Part shown: piece after piece, positions 1-13,600 of the stretch
How positions within the stretch are numbered: position 1 is the stretch's first letter
Layout: every line of letters starts with the position of its first letter
Source: RZYY01 sp036794825
Lineage (GTDB): Bacteria > Bacteroidota > Bacteroidia > Bacteroidales > 4484-276
Reading direction: 5' to 3'
DNA: 30,883 nucleotides
Assembly (NCBI GenBank): GCA_036794825.1
Contig: DAIRGA010000043.1
Coordinates: 1-30,883, forward strand
Program-made: the position numbers and the translations under genes
Notes under the pieces: generated by a model
What the model saw: only the letters and a program-made list of their open reading frames with translations
What the model was told of the DNA's origin: nothing
Database searches by the model: none

Positions 1-1640
1 TGTCATCCGTATCAGGAATATCGTTCACCAGAAAATCGCCAATGCTGTCGTCCAGTGGCCCGTAAACACGCACTCCCTTTATCAGTTCGTGCACATTCAC
101 TTCGCTGATAAGGCTTAAGTCGGGATTGCCGAAGCTGTTCAGGTGGTTTACACTGACTTCGTAGGAGATGAAATGGCCGAGCAGCGTGCTGGTGAACCAC
201 CATTGTCCAACCCTGATGTCGCCACCGGGAATATCTCCAAAGTCAACGTTGAGCAAACCAAGCTGTGTGGGCTGGCCGCTCAGGCTCGAGCCAACAATGG
301 TGAAATCAATCAGCAGTCCTTTCTCATTCTCAATGATCTCGGGCTGCGCCGATTCGATGTTCACGCTATAGGCCGTTCCGGCGCCACGGTTGTCGATCAT
401 CACGGCCAGTTCGGCGGGAATCATTGGTTCGATGGGTTCGGTTAATGCATCATCACCATAAATATCGCGCTGCATGAAGTAATCAATGTACAAATCCGGG
501 CTGGGATTTACCTGCAGGGTAACCGGGAACAAAGGTTGTTCAAAAATCTCACCGGTAAAAGGATCTAAGTAAGAGAGCGTTCCGCCAAAAGAGTAATACT
601 TCGGAACATCAGGGGCAGCGCCGCGCTCAGGTATGAACAGAATCACCGCCGAACCTTCGGCCTGCGAATCGAGTGTTCCGGAGCCATCAATACCTGTGAG
701 GGTACTGAGCGACTTGGTCACAATCTCAAAGAGATCATTCCGGATAAATCCTTCCTCATCCTTTATCTCCAGCTCCAGTTTGATGTTCTCCATGGCATCG
801 GTATCATGCCCGTTGAAGATGGTCAATGTTCCCTCAAATGCCTCACGGGTCATAGTCAACTGCTGGGAAAACTGAACCGTAACCGTGGCGCACACTGCGC
901 TGGATTCTTCCTCAGTGTATCCCTCTACGATTTCGTAGGCAGCGTTGTACAAAGCTTCGATAGATGAATAGCCCCGGCCGATGGCATAGTTGAGGGCAGT
1001 ATCGTAAGTTAATGTGTATTGGTGCAGAAGCAGTGTGTCAATGATGTTGGGATACTCGGGGGTCGGGGAATAATATCCCAGATCCCAGGCTTCCATGGAG
1101 GTGTTCCAGCGGGTGAAAAAGCCCTGAATCTCGCTGGCCGGAATATCCGAACTGGCGAAAGTATTCAGCAACTCTGTCTGCCTGAGGGCATCAACAGGGA
1201 TCTGATTTTCAAGATTATAATACACCGAGTCATTGAAAATCCCGAAACTTTCGCGCTGCATCAGGAGATCGTTCTTGTAAATCTCCATGGCGATATCTTC
1301 GGTAGCCTTAAAACCTTTATCAACATAATACAGATCCTCTTCAGCCTGAACCAGTTCAGGAGGGCCTTCTTTCCCAACCGATTTGTTGAAAAAAGTATTG
1401 TTGATTTTGCAACCTATCGACCAGCCGATGTCCCATGCACATTTCAGTTTCTTTAACAGATCTTTAAGAGGTTTGATGATCTGCCATGCATCGCTCAGCT
1501 TACCATCCAGGTTGATTTGTGTGTTGCCGATTCCGATATTTGGAATGGGAGAGCACCCCCAGAGTGCATTTAGGAAATCAGCCAGACAGGGATCGCAGCC
1601 CACCTTGCTTTGTTCATAAGGCACAGTGGGTATTTCGACG
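1..1640 (-). other. C-terminal region of the giant protein, unnamed and possibly a conserved domain (partial)
   Basis: About 540 residues are visible, starting PVEIPTVPYEQSKVGCDPCL. A helical, charged part (LKDLLKKLKCAWDIGW; EEDLYYVDKGFKATEDIAME) is followed by a beta-rich part with VILFIPERGAAPDVPKYYSF, GGTLSYLDPFTGEIFEQPLF, LYIDYFMQRDIYGDD, AELAVMIDNRGAGTAYSVNI, QPEIIENEKGLLIDFTIVGS and GQWWFTSTLLGHFISYEVSV. I have the impression that this beta-rich stretch recurs in other very large bacterial surface proteins, but I cannot name a family and assign no function. It is clearly protein-coding: the codons continue in frame and the composition fits. Confidence 0.6.
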
Positions 1641-4600
1641 GGCCATACCGGGCCAGGGCCACCGCCACCGGGGCCTCCCGGGCCACCGCCACCGCACCAC
1701 CAGCACCATCCGCCACCACCAGGGCCTCCCGGGCCACCGGAACCTCCGCAATATCTTCCTTTGTAGTAAACCGTTGCCATTACAAGCCTGAGCTGATCAT
1801 CCGGACCACATTCAAACTTGTAACTTCCGATGGCGAAATCTGAGCAGTTTGTACTTCGTTCTCCCGATTTTCCGGGATCCCGCCGTTGCACAATTACCGG
1901 AATCTGAACAGCCGTGTTGGGTAAAATGTCGATCATGTTTACATTGGCAATGAATTCGTATTCATCATCCTCAGGAAAGGTAACTTCAACATCTTTTGCC
2001 GTAATCAAACCATGATTGGTCATCACCAGGATAAACGGAAATACCTCTCCGAAGTTGAGTTGCGGGATGGTATCCGGCATGGTCATGGTTACAACCGGTG
2101 CCGGCACATTGGTTTCGAAAACTGCAACCAGGGTAATCTCATATTCATCCTCGATCATGGTTGGAACCACCTGCCAACTGTAGGTGATGGCCTGGAAGGC
2201 AATGAATACCACCTGGGTAGTGGTTACTGACTTCTCGACATAAATTGTGTTCTGATAGCTGGCGTGTCTTGGCGCCGAAACCCTCAGGATGTAATAACCT
2301 TCGTTGATTCCGGAGGCGAGGAAGTGACCGTTGACATCCGTGAGCCCCTGAGTGATAATCTGCCCGGTGTAGGGATGGGAGATGACCACTGTAGCACCTT
2401 CCAAATGGGGAGCCTCTTCGGTGTTGTAGGTGTATTCATCCACCACATCCACCAGGAAGTTTCCGGTTTCCAGCGATACCGGTTCAAACGTGAAGGGCAG
2501 ACCCACGCTGTTGGAGTTGGTGCCTGTAAGGGCTATCTGCCCTGTAATCGGGTTGTTGAGTTGCAGGTCGCTACCCGGCGTGAGCTTTAGGGTTACTACT
2601 GCCGCCTCTCCGGGAGCCAGCGAAGGAATGGTGCTGTTGCTGTTGGCCAGCGACATCCAGTTGTTTTGCGGGAGCAAAACGCTGATTACCCCTGTTGAAT
2701 CCATTCCGTTGTTTCTTACTTCGAATTCAGCGTAATTGATGGCGCCCTGCACCATGGTTTTGTTCAGCGAAACCGGATTGAGCTTAAGATTCCCCATCGT
2801 AGCCCGCGAATAGAACCAGGTACTGAACCTGAAACGGGTTCCTTCGGCCGATACCAGTTGTAATTTTACTTCCTGGTATTGCGTGCTGTTGGTGATTTCT
2901 GACGCGGTGATCCAGTAGCTCAGGGTGGCCAGTGAATTGCCAGGCAGGCTGGCAACCGGCGTGAAATTTACGGTGCATCCCGGCGGCGCCGAGAGCACCT
3001 GGAGTTGCACATTATTCAGGTCAAGGTTACTGAAGTTCTGAATTTCGAGGAAAAAGGATTTGGTTTCATTGAGCCATAAATCCCAGATGATGTAACCGGT
3101 AGCTGTTGGCCTGGCGCCAAGAATGGTAAAACTATCCTGCGCTTCGCCGGAGTTTTGACCCGGATAGCATGCGCCTGCGATATACTGGCCGGCTTCACCG
3201 TTTACCGGTATGAAAGTTACCGAAAATTCTCCCTTGTCGTCGCTCACTGCATTGAACAATCGCCTGGCGCCATTCACCACAATGTATACATCCACGGATT
3301 TAAATGGAGCCGGAGTTTTGGCTGCTAACTCAGTTACGCCGCTGATGGTGATCGGGGTGGTTCCGTTAAAAACGTCTCCGTCAACAGTTACAGTGGCTGT
3401 ATAATCTGGTAAAATAGAAAGCGGAGTCGCCTGGGTTGTATTGTTTATGGCAACCAATTCGGCTTTGGCGCCATTGCCGTTCACTTTTGCGATGATGAAG
3501 AAATCGCCCACCTTATCGGTTGGCTGGTAGGTGTAGCTCATTTGCAGCGACTGCCCGATGTTCAGCACCGAGGGCGTGTAAAGCGTGGTGAGCAAAAGAT
3601 CGTCATTGCTCAGCGCGTTGTCGTTCGACCTGAAAATTTTCACCTCCGCACCATCACCGGCTAGGGCAAAACCCTCGTTGGAAATGCTGAAACTGACCTG
3701 AACAGGACTGTTGATCAGAATGGAGTTTTGCGATAAAGTCATATTACCGGCAACATAGTCAGGAAGATTGCGGTCGCTCACGATGATCCAGCAGGAGCCT
3801 GAACTGTAATCCTGAGAAGTGACGCTTATTGTCACGATCTGATCTCCGTCTTCAATCCCGTCATCCAGCGTGGTGAAAGGAACGTTTACTGATGTGGCGC
3901 CTTCAGGGATCACTGCCGTGGGTTGTATTGCAATCTCACCGGGCCGGTTGTGCTGAATATTCACCGTAATAGCCGGTCCTCCAAGAGTGTTCCGGGTAAT
4001 GGTAAGCAAACCTGCATTTACAAGATTTTCAGGTACTACAAACGGATTGGCTGATACTGTCAAAGTAGGACCGTCATTATCCAGAATGGTCATGGTTTTG
4101 GTATCAGCACCCCCTGTGCCGGCAGGAGCTCCACAGCCGCAGGAGGCAATGTAAACGGCGGCAGTTATATCCACCGTTCGGTTGCCATCCAGAATTCCAT
4201 TGTCTACTGCGCCAACATTAAATTGTTGCTGATACTGGCCTTGTGAGATGACCACCTGAGCCGGGAAAAACAGATGCCCTCCGGGTGTTGCCGAGAGCAG
4301 CACGACGATGTTGGTGCTCGCCGGCGATGGAAGGCTTACGGTACCCCAGGAAGCAAATGGCCCGCCTCCTTCCGAAATTGTGGCAGGGTTTAGCGTCAGG
4401 GTAACCTGTGGCAGGTCGTCGTCCAGGATAGTGATGGTGGCTGAAGCCGGCAAATACCCGGCTACCGTGGCATTGATCACAACATCTTCGGTAAGCTCCG
4501 GAGTAGTGTTCTGAATCACCGGAACTTCAATGGTTGCCGAAGCCTGATTGGCCGGAATTACCACGCCGGCAGGCAGGGTAATCTGGTTGGGCTTGGTGGT

Positions 4601-7600
4601 GAAAAGCGTTACCGTCAATGGATCTGCAGTGATCAGATCACGGGTTACGGTCAACTGGAAAATATTCCCCTCGTTGGCCTGGGTCATGCTCAGGCTCATT
4701 GCCAGCGTTGGGGTTTCATCATCAACAATCGTAAGGTTTGCAGAGCCTGTGGGATATCCGGAAGCATCGGCAAAAATTTGCAAAGCGATATTTCCTTCGA
4801 TGATTGCATTGTTTATGGCTGTTATGGTAAACGGAGCGCCAGCCTGGCCAGCCGGAATGATGACCGTGGCCGGAATAGTGATCCTGTTTTGCTCTGAAAC
4901 ACTCAATGTTAAATTCATCGACTGGCTCAGATTTCCACTTCTGTACACCATGCAGTTGAGCGGGAAAGTGGAATTTTCGTTCAGTGTGGGCTGCGGAATG
5001 TAAATGGTAAAGCGCTTTTCGAGCATCACGCTTCCATCCGAAAGCACCGTGTTGTTGGCAGCGCCGTTGGGTTTTTCAACCAAAGCGGGGTTGGGCGTAA
5101 GTCTTACCTGAATAAAAACATCTCCTTCCATGTTTAATTGGGCCGGAATATTGAAAATGGCACTTTGCCCGATGACCCCTGCCGGAGCGATTGCCTCGGC
5201 GTTCTGTATAAAGCCCAGCACCAGGGTTTGCGATCCTGAGACCAGAGCAATACGCTGGCTCCAGCCTCCCGCAGCCGTTGCATCGCCAATGTTCGCCACG
5301 TTCCAGCCGATGGTTGCCGGTTGTCCCGGGATGAGGTTGCCGCTTAGCGATTGTATGGCATTCACCGTAATATCCGGATACGGAGGCAGGCTCACCAGCA
5401 TCGGGCTGGTAGTTCCCAGTCTGTTGTTGTCTTCGTTGGTTTCCTGAATGATGTTATTGGCATCGGTTACCACAAACACATAGAAGGAACCCTCAAGGTA
5501 GTCGCCCAGCTTGATGTTCACCGTGTTGGTGTAACTCTGCCCCTGGCTGAGTGCATTCTTGTTGTTCACCGAGGCCACTTTCACTGCGGAAGCAGGATCG
5601 AAGACGGGTGAAAGTGAGAGGAAAAGATCGTCCTTCCATGGAATAATGCCAGTGCCGCCCGTTCCGATATTGGCCACCGTAAAAGTGATATCAATAAAAG
5701 CACCCGAACTTGCGCTTGCAGGCGCCTCCACAGCGGTAACAGTCAAATCGGAAAATACATTGAAAGAGAAAGTATTAATGGCACTCTCGCTTTGCGAACA
5801 TTGGTTGCGGGCAACGATCTGCCAGTTGTACAGATAATTCTTGTTAAGGTACTGGGTGTAGGTATGGCTGGTTCCGGTAATTCCCGCAACCGTAGGGGTT
5901 GCAGGTTTCTGCAAGGTTGTTCTCCAAAGGTAAAGGTCATAGGCCGTGGCATTGGCGGTTGCAGCCCACGAAAAAGTTACCGGTTCCACAACCCCGGAAG
6001 CACCGTTGGCGGGCAATAAGCCAGTTACGGCTCCCACCACCGGGAAATTCGTGATTGTCTGGCTAAGCTTGTCGTTCCCGGGATTCTGGTCGTTGCCAAG
6101 CAGTGCCGAAACCTCCAGATTGTAATTCCCAAGGGCCGAAAGATTGAGCGTCTGGTTAAAAGTGTAATTTACCGATTGGCCCGATGCCAGCGTTCCGCTA
6201 AACGTTTCAACTACCTGTGCACCACCATTCACCCTGAATCCGACATTGAAATCCGATTTTGGGAGAGTTCCAAAATTCTGAATGGTTACCGTTAGCAACT
6301 CCGAAGCGGATAATCCGCAGCCATTTTGTGGCGAGATCAGGGCGGTTACGGCCAGGTCGTGCTCCGGCGGCATACCCACGCCACTCAATGGAATTGTGAT
6401 TGGGCCAATATTGGTGTTCAGGATCAACTGCCCGTTCATCGGGATGTAATTCACAGGTGTAAATGTGACATTAAATGGGTGTTGCTGGCCTGTTGGCACC
6501 GATTGCGGGGCTTGCAGGCTGGTGGCGAATACCGGAGTGTTCGTCAGGTTGATGGAATTTACCACCAATGTAGCCGCACCGGTATTTCCAAGGGTAAAGT
6601 TGATGGTTCCCGTATGATTGACCACCACCGCCCCAAAATTGGCCGAAAGCGGATTAAGGACTGGCACCGGTGGCAAAATTCCGGTACCGGTCAGCGGCAC
6701 CTGAATTTCAGTGGATTTATTTCCTCCGATCGAAATGGTCAGCATCCCCCCGAACAACTGTGCCTGATTGGGTTCAAAAACTATCTGCAGGGTTTTCTGC
6801 GAGAAGGGGAAAACCTTGTTCACCTGGTTCAAACTGTAAAATACAGGGCTGCTGAACTCTATCCCTGAAATCAGGCTTGCCGTGGCTCCGCTGTTGGTAA
6901 TGTTCAGTTCCAGCGTGTCACGCATCCCGATGAAGGTATTGGCAAACTGAAGAGATGAAGGGTTTGCAGCAATACTGGCGTCGCCTTCAATGGTCAGATC
7001 AACCGAAATGGTCTGAATCGGATTGGTGATGGCATTACTGTTCACTTTTACCTGACGCTGGTAACTCCGGGCGAAGAAACCGGCAGAGCTCAGCTGCAAA
7101 GTAACATCCTGCTGCTGGCCGGCAGTGAGGCTGCCACTGCCGTTCATTACCGAGAGGTAATCGCTGAACGGCACTGTGGAGGTCTGTCTGACAGGATCGC
7201 CAAACATGATTCCGTTGTGGTTGTTGGCAGATGCATCAGTAACAATATTCCCCGTAGCGTTGACAAACGGGAAATAGAGCAGCAATTCGGGCTCAGTTCC
7301 CAACAGCGACTGCGACATGGCACTCTGGATTTCCGACTGGTTGCGGGCAATATTCCAAACCCTGATTTCATCAATCAATCCATTGAAATAGTTGAACTGA
7401 TAGGAGCGGCCAACCCTCAGGTTATCCGTATTGGGCTGGATGGTGAAGGGGGCAAAACTCTGTTCGGCATTAAGGTTACCGTTGATATAGATGCGCATTG
7501 CGCTGCCGTCGAAAGTAGCAGCCACATGGTACCACTGATTTTTTATCACACTTTGAGCCGATGAAACCACAAACTGGTTGTTCAGCTTAAACTCAAGCCG

Positions 7601-10600
7601 GTTGTTGGAATTCACATAAAACCTGTACTTTCCTTCGGTTGAGTTCTCTTTTCCGATGATGAATTCGTTGGAATTATCATAAAGGTAAATCCATGCTTCA
7701 AGGGTCAGAGCGCTGGTTGGGTTAAGCAGCACGGAGTGGTTTACGTTGATGTAATCGCCGTTGCCGTCCAGATGCAGCATGAATGGGTTAACCGGGTTTA
7801 CCTCTGTGCTGAAATTGAGGACCAGCCCGCCGGTATTCTGCACGGCAACCAATTCCTGTCCACTGCTGCCCGATTGTAAAGTAGAAGTGACGGCAAGCGG
7901 GAAAACCGACATTTTTGGAGGTTCTACCCCTGTGCCGGCCACCACAATGGGCAATGCCGCATTTGCAGCATCATTCGAATTGATGGTGATGATTCCGGAA
8001 TACTGCTGGGAGGCCAGCGGAGTAAATGAAACCTGCAACAGCACCGCATCACCGGGGGGAACTATAAAACCGGCACTGGAAACTGAAAAGACGGCAAACT
8101 GGCTCTGGAGATTCACCGAGTAAACTTCCAGATCGTCGCAACCTCCGTTGGCCACAGTGAGCTGCCCAACATACGTTTCGCCTACATTTACTGTCCCCAG
8201 ATTGAGAAAATCATTGCATACTATAACCGGCTCTCCTGTGATGGTGAGGGTGTAAAACACCTGCACCAAGGGTTCGTCCGGGTCGTTGGACTGGATGGAA
8301 AGGGTGGCCTCATGCACGCCGGCATAGAGATCGTAGGTTGAAAGCCTGACGCCGATCGTTGCGCTCTCTCCTCCCGGAACCGTGGTTTGCAGCGGATTGG
8401 CCACCAACCAGGCACTATTGGAGGTGAAACTTACCTCCAGGCTGTTTTCTCCCTGATTCTGAATGACAAAGGAGGTATTTAACTCATCGTTACAGGGATG
8501 GGTAAAACTGAACGCAGTCTCCTCCAGGAAGATATCCGGAGGGGTAATCCCCAGACCCGATAAGGGGATTTCGAAACTGGCCGCGTTGCCTGCATTCGAC
8601 TCCACCACAAGAATGTCGTTGGCCTGTCCCGGCAACAGCGGCGTAAATTCAACCACCACCGGAGCCGATTGCCCGGGAGGCAGTGTAATGGGCAACGAAC
8701 CGCCGGGGACGTAACTGAATCCATTCGAATTACCACCTGCTACACCAATGCTCGTGATGATCAGATCTTTCGTTCCGATATTTTTCAGGTTAAATGTCTG
8801 CTCACCGGTTTCATTCACCACCACCTGGCCAAATTCTACCAGCGATACGGAGGACGAAATCTGCGGATTTCCGGTAACGTTCATCGAAACCGGCAGCATC
8901 ACAGGCGAATGGTCAGGTGTATTGTTGGTGATGGACAAGACAAAATCATACAACCCATCGTTGAGCCCGGCTGAGTTGAATGTAATAGATATTTCTGACG
9001 ATGCTCCGGGGGCTACAATTCCTGACTCCGGAGAAACTGAGATCCAATCCAGATCAGCTACTGGCACAAGTGCCTCTGGTTTACCCGGCGGGGTCCAGTA
9101 TAAATTTGCCAAAGCTCCTCCTCCGTTTTCATAGTATTGGAACTCAAGATCATGCAACCCTGGTGTCAAAGCGATAGAACCATACTGGCTCACCCCTCCC
9201 ATGTCATACCATTGGTTGATAATCAGCTGCCCGTTGATGTATAGGCGAAGACCATCGTCGGTTACACTCCTGAACTGATAAGTTCCGGCAGTCTCGGCAT
9301 AAATTTTACCCGTCCAGATTACCTGGAAGTCGTCACTGCCAATGCCGTTGCCAGGACCTCCGCCGCCCCAGTTGCTGTTGATAAGTTCGTCTTCTGTTTC
9401 AAACACAAAAGTCCCGATTGCCGGTGAGGCGCCAGTACCGGGGCTGTAATAATATCTGGCTGTGAACATGCCGCTTGAATAATTATCCAGGATGTTAAAT
9501 TCAAGCGGTTCTACCCCGTCGTTAGAGATAGTAAAGGCTACACTGGTTGATTCAGGTTCTTCCACAGCCACAAAAATTTCTGCCGGATCGACCGAAATTC
9601 CGGGCAATCCAAACTCAAGAGTGACCACGCTGAACTGGCCGAAACCAAAGTTGCCGTTCCCGACAATATAAGTCGGGGTTGCCGATAGCTCGGTCGGGAA
9701 GCCGTTGATTTCAATCCAGAGTTTGAACGACATCGGGTTTCCGGGAGTAAATCCGGGTAGACCACTTGATAAGTCCCTTTGCCAGGCGGTAATGGTTTGC
9801 TCGGTAGTAATTCTCCAGTCTGTTACGACGGCTGCATCACCTGTCATTGTTCCATGGTTTCCGTTTGATGTAAGATCGCTGGCTGTTCCGGAACCAAAAT
9901 TCCAATATCCGGTAAGACCAGTCTCAGTTCCCGTTAATGACCGGTACATATTATCCTGGATTTGAGCCTGAGTTCGGGCATGGTTCCAAACACGGATTTC
10001 GTCAAGTTTACCATCAAAATAATTCTGATCGGTGGAATGCCATGCGCCGATTTTCACCGGTTGGTTATTTTGCCTGAAATTACCGGAAGCAGGCATACTG
10101 ATCACCTCTTCACCATTGATATAGAGCCGGATAATACTTCCATTGTAGGTTGCCGCCACGTGGTGCCACACACCGTTGGTTAACGATCCCGGACTGTTCA
10201 GAGGGAAACTTGTTCCGGCCGTGTTTACAAAGTTGAAATGTAATGTGCCATTGTCGGCAATGTGCAAATTGTAACTCCAGTCGCTGCTGTTTGTCCAGCC
10301 GATTTTTCCTAAAATGCAGCGGTAATCGCCGGAGTAGGAATTTGTCTTTACCCACGATTCAATGGTTAACTGGTTTCCGGGAAAATCCAGACTACCATTA
10401 TCCGGAATTTCAACAAAATCGCCAGTGCCGTCGAGGGTAAGCACTTTTTCGGCAGGTGCAAATGCATTAGACCCCACACTCAGTCCGTTGTCCATCACCA
10501 CAAGTTCATCTCCGGGTTTGATGGCGCCCGGAGCCAGGTTTGTACTTTGAACAACAATAGTGTAAGGTAATCCGGTTGGGTCAACCGTATTGAAATGATC

Positions 10601-13600
10601 CTCAAAGCCAATCCCTGTTAATCCGACCTGCTTTTGCGGAGCGTTGGAGCTGATGGTCATCAACGATTCAAAAAGACCTTTGCTGCCTGGCTGGAAAGTT
10701 ACCAAAACCTCCTTCAGATCGTTGGTATTCTGGAGTGTAAAAGAGGTGGGTATAGCAGTGTAGGCACTGTTGTTAAAGGTGATATTATTCACGGTGAGCG
10801 CCGTTGTGCCGGTATTGATTACCGTGATGGAAATTGTTTTTTGTTCGCCGGTGATCACATTACCAAAATTCAACATGTTTACTGATGTTGCAATATTGGC
10901 AGCGCCTGCCGGCAGGGCAAAACCCTCGATGCTGATCGCGATTTCTGGTTGATCGGGATCGTTGCTCTGGATAAACAATGAAGCCGAATACCCACCTGGT
11001 GCGGCAGGAGCGAAGGTAACCTGAAATTCCGTGGCGCCTCCCGGGTTGATTGATCCGCTGCTGATATTGGTGGAAAATGCGGCTGAATTGTCGGTTAAAG
11101 TAAAATGCAGCGGCGCATTGCCCTGGTTCGAAATCTGGATATTGTTTACGACGCTCGATCCCACTGTAACCTGGCCAACATATAGACTTTCGATAGGCAC
11201 GAAAATATCAGGGGCAAGCCCGGAAGTTCCACTAAGATTTACTATGGTCATCGGTCCAAAACCAAAATTTCCGTTTCCAACGACATATTCCGCATCCGCT
11301 TCCACTTCCACCCAATTATCGTAAATCCGGGTAAAAACTTTAAAACTCATCGGATTACCCGGTGTAAATCCGGGCAAACCCAGCGCATCATCTTTTTCCC
11401 AGGCTGTGATGAGCATGCTGGTGAAAATATCGGGGTTCTGCAGTCCCTGAAGATCAGCGTTGCCAACGAGATAGGAAGAAGTAGCGCCTGCAACGCGATT
11501 GTTGAAATTGCCTTCGTTAAAGTTCCAATACCCTACCAGATTGGGCTCATTTCCCTTCAATTCTGTATACATATCGGACTGAATTTCGAACACCGTCCGG
11601 GCTTTGCTCCATACCCTCACTTCATCTATCTGCCCGTTGAAAAAGTACGAATGCCCTCCGCTGCCGCCATAAGCTCCGATGATCTGTCCTGCCTGGCCTG
11701 TCCTGAGCGGCTGGTTGAAAGCTTTGGAAGCCTTCAGCTGGCCATTGACATAAATCGCTTTTTGCACTCCGTTGTAAGTTGCTGTGATATGATTCCATTT
11801 GTTGTTCTGAATGCCGATGGATGACCAGTTTACATAAAAGTCATCGTAGCCCCCGCCTGTTGAAGGGTAGGTTCTGAAATTGATATTGCTGCCTTCGAAA
11901 AACAAAGAGTACTGGCTGTTTACAGGCCCTTTTTCAAAAATAAATCCATTCTGGTTGAAATTGGACGAAAAAATCCAGGCTGAGATGGTTAGCTGCTGCA
12001 GGTCGAAAGCGGCTGAGTTGTCGTTAATCACATAACCATTGGTGCCATTGAGCTGCAGGCTGTTACCCCCGCCGCCGGCAATTCCCAGTCCCACGCAAAG
12101 TTCATCGTCAAAAACAGCGACTTCATCCCCCACTTTTGGGCTAAAGTTATCAATATCAACTTCCTGAGCCAGGATGCTGTAAGGTTTTCCAGTGGGTGCC
12201 ACACTGGTAAAGTGACCCTGCGAGGCCACGCCGGAAACCGGCATAATTATATTCTGTGCGCTGTTCTGAATCGTTAGCTGACCGGAAAAACCTCCTGGTT
12301 GCGTTGGCGAAAAAAGTACGGTAACGTTCCTGTTTTCTCCCTGTCCAAGCGTAAATGCAGTGCTGCCCGATACTGTAAATGCTGTGTTGGATGAAACGAT
12401 TCCGGTGACGGATAGATTCCCGTTGCCGGCATTCAGAATATTGAAAGTCATCGTTTTACTGGTGTTCATGGCAATCCCGCCAAAGTTCAGCGATGAGGGG
12501 GTTACAACGATCTGCGGGGTAGGTTGCGGAAGTCCCGTACCGTACAATGGGATTGATACTGAGGGAAAATCCGGATCATCGGTGGCAAAAGTCAGAACAT
12601 CACTGTAAGTGGTAACGGCTGTGGGTGTGAAAGTTACCCAGAGGGTATCTCTGCTTCCCGGTGGGATTAACAACCCATTGGCTGACCTGGTAAACTGTGT
12701 TAGTGTGTTTTGAAAGGAAGTGATGGCCAAAGTGGCCGTTCCGTTGTTTTCGAAAGCCAAAGGCAATGTGAGCCCCTGGTTTACAACCACGGTGTTGAAA
12801 TTGATGCTTGTTGCCGAAATCGCAATCTCCGGAACCAGGCTGGTGGTTACCGAAAGGTTTACTGCACTGTAAGGTGAAAACCCAAAGTTCCCGTCGCCCC
12901 TGACCATGGTTTTAGTTGCATCAAAGTTCCTGATTTCAGAATACCAGGGCATATGGTACTTAAATGACATAGGATTCCCGGGTGTAAAACCTGCCAGATT
13001 CTGCTCCGGGTCGGCTTGCCAGGCTACCATGTTCTGACTTGGCGATCCGTTATAAAACGCTGTTCCCACGCACAATTCACCGTCAAAAACACCAATTTGT
13101 GCCCCGACAGGTATATTTCCACCATTGATTTTAAGTTGCGCCAGGACTATATTATAAGGTAACCCGGTAGGCGGCACGGCCTCAAAAGGCTCTGAGCCGG
13201 GGGGCAATGGAGACAAAGGTGCTGTGGAAATTACAAAAGCTGCATTCCCGTTGCGGGTTCCGTTGTGGCCATTGGTCGAATTGTCCAGAATCGTATTTCC
13301 CGAACCCTCCTCGAAAGGCCAGTATCCGGCCAATCCGGTTTCTGCTTCGGTTAAAAGAGTATTCTTGAAAGCAGCAATTTCAGAGGGAGTTCTGGCGACA
13401 TTCCAAACCCTGACTTCATCAACCATTCCATGAAAATCGCTTACATATCCCCGCCCGATATAAAATGGAAGTGTTCCGCTCTGGGCGTTCGGGAATTGAG
13501 CATTTGTCATGGCCACCTGGAGACCGTTGATGTACCAGTAAAGCTTCATCGCCGTCAGATCCCTCACAATGGCAATATGCGTCCATTGGTTTGCCGGGAT

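Noticed and set aside
6326..6868. 180-codon open frame on the plus strand
   Set aside because: It lies opposite well-defined CARDB/ASH-like coding sequence. The product is rich in Arg, His, Trp and Cys with no motif, as expected for a shadow frame.
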